From the NCBI GenBank assembly GCA_964369885.1, contig CAYJGQ010000067.1, forward strand, positions 1 through 12,781: 12,781 nt of DNA. The letters run 5' to 3'. The stretch comes from Heteroruminococcus sp964369885 (lineage in GTDB: Bacteria; Bacillota; Clostridia; Oscillospirales; Ruminococcaceae). Shown in pieces: positions 6,408 to 12,781 of the stretch. Numbering within the stretch: the first letter of the stretch is position 1; every line of letters begins with the position of its first letter. Below the pieces are notes generated by a model. That model searched no databases and was not told the origin of the DNA. It saw only the letters and a list, made by a program, of their open reading frames with translations. A program made the position numbers and the translations under genes.

Positions 6408-7460
6408 ATGGAAAAGGTTTTTGTAAACACGGGTAATCCCTATGATGTACTAATAGCACCGGGTCTTCGCCACGAGGCAGGGGCGCTGATAGCTCAGCGA
6501 ACAGCCCCCTGCAAGGCGGCCATAATAACCGATGATATTGTGGACGCCATTTACAGCGAGGATGTACAAAAAAGCCTAATAAACAGCGGCTTTGAGGTGG
6601 TAAAGCATGTTTTTGCAAATGGCGAGCAGAGCAAAACCCTGAGCACATTTGGCAAAATGCTTGATTTTTTAGCCGAAAACCGCCTAACCAGAAGTGATAT
6701 TGTAGTAGCACTTGGCGGTGGGGTTTGTGGCGATATGGCAGGGTTTGCCGCCGCATGTTTTTTAAGGGGAATAAACTTTGTTCAGATGCCCACCACACTG
6801 TTGGCAGCTGTTGATTCATCGGTAGGTGGCAAAACAGCCATAGACCTACCCATGGGCAAAAACCTTGTGGGGGCCTTTCATCAGCCCATACTTGTTATAT
6901 GCGATACACAAACCATGTCTACCCTTGATGATGACCTGATAATGGACGGGGTTTCCGAGGCCATAAAGTCAGGAATTATAAAGGATGTAGAGCTGTTTTG
7001 CATGTTTGAGCAGAGCAACAGCTATGATTTGGAGCAGATTATCCGGCGCTGTGTGGCCTTTAAGGCCGACATAGTGGCGGCCGATGAAAAGGAATCAGGG
7101 GAGCGCATGAAGCTCAACCTTGGGCACACCTTTGGACATGCCATTGAGAGCCTTTCAAACTTTGAGATATCGCACGGTAAATGTGTGGCCATTGGCATGG
7201 CGGTGATTGCACGGGCGGCCGAACATGCAGGTATGTGTAGCCCACAGACCACGCAGCGCATAATAACCACCCTGCAAAAACATGGTCTACCCACCGACTG
7301 CCCCTACACCGCACAACAGATTGTTGAGGTAGCACTTAGCGATAAAAAGCGCAGTGGGGATAAAATATCCATGATAATTCCCCGTGATATCGGAATATGT
7401 GACATATATAAAACCGAGGTCGAGAATATACATGACTTTATTGCCCATGGGCTTATATAA
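6408..7460 (+). CDS. aroB: 3-dehydroquinate synthase
   Basis: 350 residues. It converts DAHP to 3-dehydroquinate using NAD+ catalytically and a divalent metal. I choose ATG 6408, not the in-frame ATG 6366 inside aroF. GAGGTGG (6396-6402) lies directly upstream of 6408, the protein then begins with the usual first beta strand (MEKVFVNTG), and the length matches the family. Motifs: GGGVCGDMAGFAA (103-115), the NAD-binding region; PTTLLAAVDSSVGGKTAID (128-146); KNLVGAFHQP (151-160). The metal ligands are E184 (SEAIK), H240 (LGHTFGH) and H256 (ISHG). It starts 10 nt after the aroF stop; the ribosome binding site abuts that stop, so the two are probably translationally coupled. Confidence 0.97.
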   Translation: MEKVFVNTGNPYDVLIAPGLRHEAGALIAQRTAPCKAAIITDDIVDAIYSEDVQKSLINSGFEVVKHVFANGEQSKTLSTFGKMLDFLAENRLTRSDIVVALGGGVCGDMAGFAAACFLRGINFVQMPTTLLAAVDSSVGGKTAIDLPMGKNLVGAFHQPILVICDTQTMSTLDDDLIMDGVSEAIKSGIIKDVELFCMFEQSNSYDLEQIIRRCVAFKADIVAADEKESGERMKLNLGHTFGHAIESLSNFEISHGKCVAIGMAVIARAAEHAGMCSPQTTQRIITTLQKHGLPTDCPYTAQQIVEVALSDKKRSGDKISMIIPRDIGICDIYKTEVENIHDFIAHGLI

Positions 7461-7470
7461 AGGAGAAATC

Positions 7471-8727
7471 ATGAATATCACTATAAAACCAAATTCTCTA
7501 AAAGGTAAGCTTGCGGCAATACCCTCAAAATCCGATGTGCACCGTTTGATGATATGTGCCGCGCTGTCAAACCGCCCCACCACATTTGTGCTTTGGGGAA
7601 CATCCGATGACATTGAGGCCACCCTGCACGCCCTACACCTCATGGGCGCAGGTGTGGAGCGACAGGGCGAAAAGCTTACCATAAGCCCCATAACACAGCT
7701 AAAACCGAGCATCACTGTGGACGCAAGACAAAGTGCCTCAACACTTAGGTTTTTGGTGCCCTTGGCGGCGGCCATTGGAAGTGGTGTAACCTTTGTTGGC
7801 AGTGGCCGACTGCCCGAGCGCCCCATGAGCCACATAATTGAGGTTTTACGAGAGGCAGGGGTAGAGGTAGAGGGGGAAAAACTCCCACTAAAGGTAGGCG
7901 GTGGACTTGAGGGTGGTGTGTTTTCACTGCCGGGAGATGTAAGCTCCCAGTATATCAGCGGACTGCTGTTTGCCCTGCCACTACTTGGTAGGGACAGTGA
8001 AATAATACTTACCTCTCCACTTCAGTCAAGTGGATATGTGGATATGACCATCAGCTCCTTGTCACGCTTTGGGGTTGTGATAAACAAAACCGAAAGTGGC
8101 TACAAAATTGCAGGCCGCCAAAGTTACCGTACACCGGGAGAACTGCAATTTGATGGCGACTGGTCTAACAGTGCATTTTGGCTTACAGCCGGTGCTTTGG
8201 GAGGACCCATAAGTGTGGGGCAGTTATCGTCCGAGTCGCTACAGGGGGATAGACAGATAGCCGACCTGCTAAAGGGGTTTGGCGCCAAGGTGGAGCAAAA
8301 TGAGGATGGCTTTTTAGCCCAGGGTGGCATTAGTACAGCGCATAATATAGATGCAAAAAACATCCCCGACCTTGTTCCCATACTTGCTGTGGCGGCCTGT
8401 GGCGCGGTGGGGCGCAGTGTGATCTCCAACATTGAGCGCCTACGCATAAAGGAATGTGACCGTGTAGCCGGGGTTATCTCGACCATTACCTCCCTTGGTG
8501 GCAGAGCGTATGAGCAGGGCGACAGCATTATAATTGAGGGCAGTGGGCGCCTTGTGGGCGGAGTTGTAGACTCACAGGATGATCATAGAATTGTTATGTC
8601 GGCTGCCATAGCCTCGCTTATATGTGACGATGAGGTCAAAATTACAGATGCACAGGCGGTAAATAAATCCTACCCCAATTTTTTTGAACACTTTAATCTG
8701 CTTGGAGGTAATGCAAATGTCGAGTAG
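7471..8727 (+). CDS. aroA: 3-phosphoshikimate 1-carboxyvinyltransferase (EPSP synthase)
   Basis: 418 residues. It joins PEP and shikimate 3-phosphate to EPSP. AAAGGAGA at 7459-7466 sets ATG 7471, ten nt after the aroB stop; an in-frame start at 7384 would lie inside aroB. Motifs: KSDVHR (20-25), SASTLRF (88-94), GRLPERPM (about 112-119), DVSSQYISGLL (about 156-166), DWSNSAFWL (about 230-238), the catalytic Asp about 300 in IPDLVP, the catalytic Glu about 328 in RIKECDR, and DDHRIVMS (about 370-377). All substrate-binding motifs are recognisable. The residue matching E. coli Gly96, in the PEP/glyphosate site, is Ala89 here, as in natural glyphosate-tolerant class II enzymes. The 3' end overlaps aroC by 11 nt. 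Confidence 0.97.
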   Translation: MNITIKPNSLKGKLAAIPSKSDVHRLMICAALSNRPTTFVLWGTSDDIEATLHALHLMGAGVERQGEKLTISPITQLKPSITVDARQSASTLRFLVPLAAAIGSGVTFVGSGRLPERPMSHIIEVLREAGVEVEGEKLPLKVGGGLEGGVFSLPGDVSSQYISGLLFALPLLGRDSEIILTSPLQSSGYVDMTISSLSRFGVVINKTESGYKIAGRQSYRTPGELQFDGDWSNSAFWLTAGALGGPISVGQLSSESLQGDRQIADLLKGFGAKVEQNEDGFLAQGGISTAHNIDAKNIPDLVPILAVAACGAVGRSVISNIERLRIKECDRVAGVISTITSLGGRAYEQGDSIIIEGSGRLVGGVVDSQDDHRIVMSAAIASLICDDEVKITDAQAVNKSYPNFFEHFNLLGGNANVE

Positions 8728-9790
8728 TTTTGGACAGAGGATAAAAATCAGCATATTCGGGCAATCCCACAGTGAGGGCATTGGAGTGGTGATAGACGGT
8801 CTGCCGGCGGGTGAGAGAATAGACATGGAGCAGCTGCTTTCCTTCATGGCACGACGTGCTCCGGGTAATGGGCCGCTGTCAACCCCGCGTAAGGAGGGGG
8901 ATATCCCTAAAATTTTGTCGGGTGTTGTGGACTCCAAAACCTGTGGCGCACCGCTGTGTGCCGTGATTGAGAACACCAACACACGCTCAAAGGACTACGA
9001 CGGACTCCTACAGGTGCCACGCCCGGGGCATAGCGATTTTCCTGCCGCGATAAAGCACGGGTTTCACAATGATATACGTGGAGGAGGACATTTTTCGGCA
9101 AGGCTCATGGCTCCTCTTTGCTTTGCAGGTGGGGTGGCCATGCAGATTTTAGAGCGCAAAGGAATTCACATCGGGGGGCACATATCCCAGGTGGCCGGTA
9201 TAGATGATCAAAAATTTGATCCCGTTGCCATAACCCCCGAGTTTATGAGAGAAATTTCCCGCAAGGATTTTTGCGTGATTGACGACAAGGCAGGCCAGGC
9301 CATGCGAGAGGCAATATTATCCGCAAAAGACGACTGCGACAGCGTTGGAGGTGTTGTGGAGTGCTGTGTGCTGGGGCTCCCTGTTGGGCTTGGCGAACCG
9401 ATTTTTGATGGGGTGGAAAACCGCCTTGCCGCTGCCATATTTGCAGTGCCTGCTGTAAAGGGTGTAGAATTTGGCGCAGGGTTTGATAGTGCAAAACTGC
9501 GTGGTAGTGAGAATAACGACAGCTACTACATGGATGGGCAGGATGTGCGCACCCGCACAAATAACCACGGCGGTATACTGGGTGGACTGAGCAGTGGAAT
9601 GCCGGTGATAGTACGGGCGGCATTTAAGCCTACCTCCTCGATAGCCAAACAACAGCAGTCGGTGGACCTTATCTCTATGAAAGATGCTCCGCTGGCCGTT
9701 GTGGGACGACATGATCCCTGTGTTGTAACAAGGGCTGTGCCCTGTGTTGAGGCGGCCTGCGCCGTAACAGTTCTGGACATGCTTTACTAA
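8717..9790 (+). CDS. aroC: Chorismate synthase
   Basis: 357 residues. It converts EPSP to chorismate with reduced FMN as cofactor. Start choice: GGAGG (8704-8708) is 8 nt before ATG 8717 but only 2 nt before ATG 8711, so 8717 is preferred. The product then begins MSSSFGQRIKIS, like other family members. Motifs: FGQSHSEGIGVVIDGLPAG (14-32) with conserved His18, RRAPG (46-50), PRPGHSDF (101-108) with His105, RGGGHFSAR (121-129), RTNNHGGILGGLSSGMP near 275-292, and GRHDPCVVTRAVP near the C-terminus. The GGGHFSAR form is one I associate with clostridial enzymes. It overlaps the end of aroA by 11 nt in another frame, suggesting translational coupling. Confidence 0.96.
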   Translation: MSSSFGQRIKISIFGQSHSEGIGVVIDGLPAGERIDMEQLLSFMARRAPGNGPLSTPRKEGDIPKILSGVVDSKTCGAPLCAVIENTNTRSKDYDGLLQVPRPGHSDFPAAIKHGFHNDIRGGGHFSARLMAPLCFAGGVAMQILERKGIHIGGHISQVAGIDDQKFDPVAITPEFMREISRKDFCVIDDKAGQAMREAILSAKDDCDSVGGVVECCVLGLPVGLGEPIFDGVENRLAAAIFAVPAVKGVEFGAGFDSAKLRGSENNDSYYMDGQDVRTRTNNHGGILGGLSSGMPVIVRAAFKPTSSIAKQQQSVDLISMKDAPLAVVGRHDPCVVTRAVPCVEAACAVTVLDMLY

Positions 9791-9803
9791 TAAAAGTCTA
9801 TAA

Positions 9804-9819
9804 TGCGGATTTTGCCGCA
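9804..9819. other. Small hairpin in the aroC-pheA gap
   Basis: TGCGG (9804-9808) pairs with CCGCA (9815-9819) around a 6-nt loop. No T-run follows on the + strand, so it is not a terminator for the operon. It lies in the only sizeable gap (64 nt) inside the operon and could be an mRNA processing or stability element. No promoter is evident. Confidence 0.25.
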
Positions 9820-9854
9820 AAAATATAAGTCGATAAAAAACAGGAGTGCTGAAA

Positions 9855-10991
9855 ATGAATTTAGAAAATATCAGAAGTCAAATTAATAGTATTGACGATC
9901 AAATGGTTGAGCTGTTTGCCCAAAGAATGAACCTTGCAGGTGAGGTTGCAAAGTACAAGGCCGAGAACAACATGCCGGTGCTAAGCCGCGAGCGTGAGCG
10001 TGAGGTAATGGAGAGAATGACCGGCGCCACCCCCGACGAACTGGCCATATACACCAAGGTGCTTTACAACACCTTGTTTGATGTCTCTCGCAGTTATCAG
10101 CACTCCAAAATTGCAGGAGAAAATGACCTTGTAGCTCAAATTAAGTCGGCTATGGGAAATGCAGAGGCCTTTCCCAAAAAGGCCGTTGTGGCCTGCCAAG
10201 GTGTTGAGGGGTCGTACTCACAGCAGGCCTGTGACGCCCTTTTCTCGCTACCTTCTATCATGTTTGTGGGCTCGTTTGAGGGGGTATTCCGTGCAGTGGA
10301 CAGTGGTATGTGCAACTACGGCATTCTGCCCATAGAAAACAGCTCCTACGGCTCGGTTACAGATGTATACGACCTAATGAAGCGCCATAATTTCCACATA
10401 GCGCGCGCCATAAAGCTAAAGGTAGAGCACGAACTGCTGGTAAATCAGGGCGTAAAACTGGCCGATGTTAAGGAGATATTCTCCCACGAGCAGGCCATTG
10501 GCCAGTGCAGTGAGTTTTTGGAGAGCCTGACCGGGGTGAAAATTACCCCCTGCGAGAACACAGCTGTGGCCGCAAAAATGATTTCGGAATCGGGCAGAAC
10601 CGATGCGGCGGCCATATCTTCGGGTCGTTGTGCCACCCTGTACAACCTGCACTGCCTGAAAAAGAACCTGCAAAACAACGATAACAACTACACCCGCTTT
10701 ATCTGCATATCCAAGGGGATGGAGATATACCCCGGCTCCAAAAAAATAAGCCTTATGATTTCGCTTTCTCATAGCCCGGGTTCGCTATACCGTGCACTGT
10801 CCCACTTTGCCGCATTGGGGCTTAACCTTACAAAACTGCAAAGCCGCCCCGTGCCCGGCTCCAACTTTGAGTTTATGTTCTACTTTGATGTAGAAGCCTC
10901 GGTGGCCGACACGCAGGTTATCTCCCTCCTAAGCTCGCTTGAGCAGTCCTGCGATCAGTTTACCTTCCTTGGCAACTATGACGAGGTGTAA
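9855..10991 (+). CDS. pheA: Bifunctional chorismate mutase/prephenate dehydratase (P-protein)
   Basis: 378 residues. It converts chorismate to prephenate and then to phenylpyruvate, the Phe branch. AGGAG (9842-9846) is 8 nt before ATG 9855; an upstream in-frame GTG at 9846 overlaps that site and is unlikely. Residues 1-90 form an AroQ-type chorismate mutase (IRSQINSIDDQMVELFAQR, 6-24, and VAKYK, 31-35). Residues 108-290 form prephenate dehydratase (GVEGSYSQQA, 116-125; LPIENSSYGSV, 158-168; TRF 280-282). Residues 298-378 form a C-terminal ACT domain with PGSLYRAL (308-315) and QSRP (329-332), the positions of the GALV and ESRP Phe-binding motifs. Feedback inhibition by Phe is thus likely; Gln replaces the usual Glu of ESRP. 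Its place in the operon fits the Phe-rich leader peptide. Confidence 0.96.
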   Translation: MNLENIRSQINSIDDQMVELFAQRMNLAGEVAKYKAENNMPVLSREREREVMERMTGATPDELAIYTKVLYNTLFDVSRSYQHSKIAGENDLVAQIKSAMGNAEAFPKKAVVACQGVEGSYSQQACDALFSLPSIMFVGSFEGVFRAVDSGMCNYGILPIENSSYGSVTDVYDLMKRHNFHIARAIKLKVEHELLVNQGVKLADVKEIFSHEQAIGQCSEFLESLTGVKITPCENTAVAAKMISESGRTDAAAISSGRCATLYNLHCLKKNLQNNDNNYTRFICISKGMEIYPGSKKISLMISLSHSPGSLYRALSHFAALGLNLTKLQSRPVPGSNFEFMFYFDVEASVADTQVISLLSSLEQSCDQFTFLGNYDEV

Positions 10992-10995
10992 TAAT

Positions 10996-12216
10996 ATGCC
11001 ACGCTATGGACTTGTGGGTAAAACCTTGGGGCACAGTTGGTCTGTGCCCATCCACGGGCTTTTTGGAAACCATGACTACGGGCTGTTTTCCCTTAGCGAG
11101 CAGGAACTTGAAGGCTTTATTAAGGGGGATAGCTTTGCTGGGCTGAACGTGACCATTCCCTATAAAAAGGATGTTATACCGCTTTGTTCTGAGCTGTCAA
11201 AAGCGGCCGAGCGGATAGGTAGTGTCAACACCATTGTGCGCAGAGCCGACCAAAGCTTGTTTGGCGATAACACCGATTATTATGGGTTTCTTACCATGGC
11301 CGACAGCATAGGGCTTGATTTTAAGGGAAAGAAAACCCTTATACTTGGCTCGGGTGGCACCTGCCTTACCGCCAAAGCGGCGGTGCAGGATAGGGGAGGA
11401 CTGCCGCTTGTGATATCACGCAGTGGGGAGCATGGGTATGACAGCCTTCCACAGCACAGCGACGCCGAAATAATAGTCAACACCACCCCGGTTGGGATGC
11501 ATCCCAATGTGGCGGACAGCCCCTGCGATCTATCTATATTCAAGGGGCTGTGCGGTGTGCTGGATGTGGTATATAACCCACTGTACACAAGGCTGCTTTT
11601 GCAGGCCAAGGAGCTTGGCATTCCCCACGCAGGTGGACTTGTAATGCTTGTGGCGCAGGCAAAATTGGCCGAGGAACTGTTTTTTGACAGGCAAATTTCC
11701 AAAGCTACCATGCAAAGCGCAGTGGACACAATAGAGCGACAGATGCAAAATATTGTGCTGATTGGCATGCCGGGATGTGGTAAATCCACCCTTGGGCAGG
11801 CCCTTGCAAAAGAGTTATCCCTTGAGTTTTTTGATGTAGATAGGGAGATTGAACAGACGGCAGGCAGGAGTATCCCAGAAATATTTGAGCAGGGTGGGGA
11901 GAAGTTTTTCCGTGAGCTCGAGGCCGAGGAGGTGTCAAGACTTGCGGCCAGGGGGCCTGCTGTAATTGCCACAGGTGGTGGAGCTATAATGTTTGAGGAA
12001 AACTATAAGAACCTTAAAATGAGGGGCAAAATAGTGCTTATAACCCGTGATATTGAGCTTTTGCCCACAGATGGCCGTCCACTGTCAAGCGATAAAGATG
12101 CCATACAAAGGCTGTATGAACAGCGCATGCCCACCTACAAAAAACGCGCCGATATTATTGCTCATAACGATGGCACAATTGCAGATGCTGTCAAACAACT
12201 AAAGGAGAAGCTGTGA
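10996..12216 (+). CDS. aroE/aroK: Shikimate dehydrogenase-shikimate kinase fusion
   Basis: 406 residues in one frame covering two pathway steps: NADPH-dependent reduction of 3-dehydroshikimate, then phosphorylation of shikimate by ATP. GAGGTG (10983-10988) supports ATG 10996, four nt after the pheA stop. Residues 1-248 are AroE: LGHSWSVPIH (11-20), NVTIPYKK (51-58) with catalytic K57, SVNTI (76-80), DNTDYYGF (91-98) with D94, nucleotide loop GSGGTC (118-123) and GGLVMLVAQAK (213-223). In the shikimate-binding motif, usually HSxSP, the Pro is displaced by one (HSWSVP). Residues 252-406 are AroK: Walker A GMPGCGKST (257-265), FDVD (279-282), GGG (327-329), TDGRPL (358-363). There is almost no linker. 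Both halves have all core residues, so both activities are expected. Such fusions are known in some bacteria. Confidence 0.95.
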   Translation: MPRYGLVGKTLGHSWSVPIHGLFGNHDYGLFSLSEQELEGFIKGDSFAGLNVTIPYKKDVIPLCSELSKAAERIGSVNTIVRRADQSLFGDNTDYYGFLTMADSIGLDFKGKKTLILGSGGTCLTAKAAVQDRGGLPLVISRSGEHGYDSLPQHSDAEIIVNTTPVGMHPNVADSPCDLSIFKGLCGVLDVVYNPLYTRLLLQAKELGIPHAGGLVMLVAQAKLAEELFFDRQISKATMQSAVDTIERQMQNIVLIGMPGCGKSTLGQALAKELSLEFFDVDREIEQTAGRSIPEIFEQGGEKFFRELEAEEVSRLAARGPAVIATGGGAIMFEENYKNLKMRGKIVLITRDIELLPTDGRPLSSDKDAIQRLYEQRMPTYKKRADIIAHNDGTIADAVKQLKEKL

Positions 12217-12219
12217 TTT

Positions 12220-12663
12220 ATGAAGATACTTGTGATAAACGGCCCCAACATAAACATGCTTGGCCTGCGCGAGCCCGGCATATATGGCGACAAAACCTAT
12301 CATGACCTAACCCAGATGATTATGGGCAGGTGTGCAGAGTTATCGGTGGAGTGCGAGTGCTTTCAGTCAAACCATGAGGGGGAGATTGTGGACCGCATAC
12401 AAAAGGCCTACGGCGTGTTTGATGGCATAGTGATAAACCCTGCCGCCTACACCCACACCAGCATAGCTATACTTGATGCCCTAAAGGCGGTGGCAATACC
12501 TGCCGTCGAGGTGCATATTTCGGATATAGCACAGCGTGAGGAGTTTCGAAAGCTTTCCTATGCCGGCATGGCCTGCAAGAAAACCTATGCAGGGCTAGGA
12601 TTTGATGGCTATTTAAGAGCCGTGGAGTATCTTGTGGATAAGGAAAATGAAGATAAGGGGTAA
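12220..12663 (+). CDS. aroQ: 3-dehydroquinate dehydratase, type II
   Basis: 147 residues, typical of the small type II enzyme. It dehydrates 3-dehydroquinate to 3-dehydroshikimate by trans elimination as a dodecamer. Motifs: INGPNINMLGLREPGIYG (6-23) with R17 and catalytic Y22, NPAAYTHTS (73-81; usually NPGAYTHTS), EVHISDI (97-103; usually HLSN) with H99, and REEFR (106-110). It starts 3 nt after the aroE/K stop. The AAGGAG at 12202-12207 is rather far (12 nt), so translation may rely on coupling to the upstream gene. It supplies the pathway step otherwise missing from this operon, as no type I aroD is present. Confidence 0.95.
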   Translation: MKILVINGPNINMLGLREPGIYGDKTYHDLTQMIMGRCAELSVECECFQSNHEGEIVDRIQKAYGVFDGIVINPAAYTHTSIAILDALKAVAIPAVEVHISDIAQREEFRKLSYAGMACKKTYAGLGFDGYLRAVEYLVDKENEDKG

Positions 12664-12696
12664 GGGGTATTGTGAACGCACATTTGTGCTCAAACC

Positions 12697-12761
12697 CAAG
12701 ACCGTGCGGCCGTGGTCCCGGTCGCTTACGCGAAAGGTCAAGACCGTGGGGGCGCGGTCCC
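12697..12761. repeat. Degenerate 23-bp direct repeat at the contig end
   Basis: 12697-12719 and 12739-12761 share CAAGACCGTG at the left and GGTCCC at the right, with 20 of 23 positions identical and a 19-nt spacer. GGTC/GACC words recur within and between the copies. Only two copies are visible, right before a poly-C run, so this may be assembly noise. Confidence 0.5.
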
Positions 12762-12781
12762 CCCCCCCCCGCCCCCCCCCC
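12759..12781. other. Terminal poly-C run, probable sequencing/assembly artefact
   Basis: Twelve C, one G and ten C end the window. Read on the other strand this is poly-G, the typical no-signal output of two-colour Illumina chemistry at read ends. The frame from a GTG at 12672 stays open to the edge, but it would encode an Arg/Pro-rich stretch dependent on this run. I do not call a gene. Confidence 0.65.

Noticed and set aside
5797..6819. Long minus-strand reading frame (340 codons) opposite aroF/aroB
   Set aside because: It lies antisense to two clearly recognised enzymes, has no family motif and no promoter or ribosome binding site of note; it arises from the codon use of the + strand genes.
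8684..8716. Upstream ATG starts for aroC (8684 and 8711)
   Set aside because: 8684 lacks a ribosome binding site; 8711 is only 2 nt from GGAGG. ATG 8717 has 8-nt spacing and the family-typical N-terminus.
12697..12761. CRISPR array
   Set aside because: Only two imperfect copies with a 19-nt spacer, no cas genes, and located in doubtful sequence at the contig edge.
12672..12781. Start of a further operon gene (GTG 12672, open to the edge)
   Set aside because: The predicted Arg/Pro-rich peptide matches no family I know and its reading depends on the suspect repeat and poly-C.

Overview
The window looks like a contig end from an anaerobic, spore-forming member of the Clostridia (Bacillota). 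The signs are a YunB-type sporulation protein at the left edge, strong GGAGG ribosome binding sites, clostridial-type Aro proteins and a butyrate kinase. All supported genes lie on the + strand. The first ~1.4 kb is AT-rich accessory-like DNA; from ligA onward the genes are more GC-rich and tightly packed.

Left part (1-1383): the 3' end of yunB, a small lipoprotein of unknown function with an operator-like palindrome over its probable promoter, and a small XRE-family regulator with a C-terminal membrane anchor. Middle (1497-4920): ligA (NAD+-dependent DNA ligase), followed 34 nt later by an unusual gene coding for an IlvH-like ACT domain fused to a complete butyrate kinase. A rho-independent terminator at 5022-5059 closes this unit.

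Right part (5133-12663): an aromatic amino acid operon, aroF-aroB-aroA-aroC-pheA-aroE/K-aroQ. It supplies all seven steps from PEP and erythrose 4-phosphate to chorismate, plus chorismate mutase/prephenate dehydratase for the phenylalanine branch. No tyrA is seen in the window. Genes are separated by 3-10 nt or overlap, except for 64 nt before pheA.

The main discovery is in the 469-nt gap before aroF. A near-consensus promoter (5133-5161) drives a 33-residue leader peptide (5190-5291) with 7 Phe and 3 Tyr in 13 consecutive residues. It is followed by a strong terminator (5331-5374). A three-part antiterminator (5265-5293 with 5326-5347) excludes the terminator, and a possible protector stem (5207-5213 with 5273-5279) excludes the antiterminator. 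This is the layout of ribosome-mediated attenuation, as in E. coli pheA, but in front of a whole aro operon of a Clostridia-like organism, where T-box control would be the more usual expectation. Control by Phe/Tyr supply would add to likely feedback inhibition through the N-terminal domain of AroF and the ACT domain of PheA.

The last ~80 nt hold a degenerate direct repeat and run into poly-C. This is probably a sequencing or assembly artefact rather than biology.
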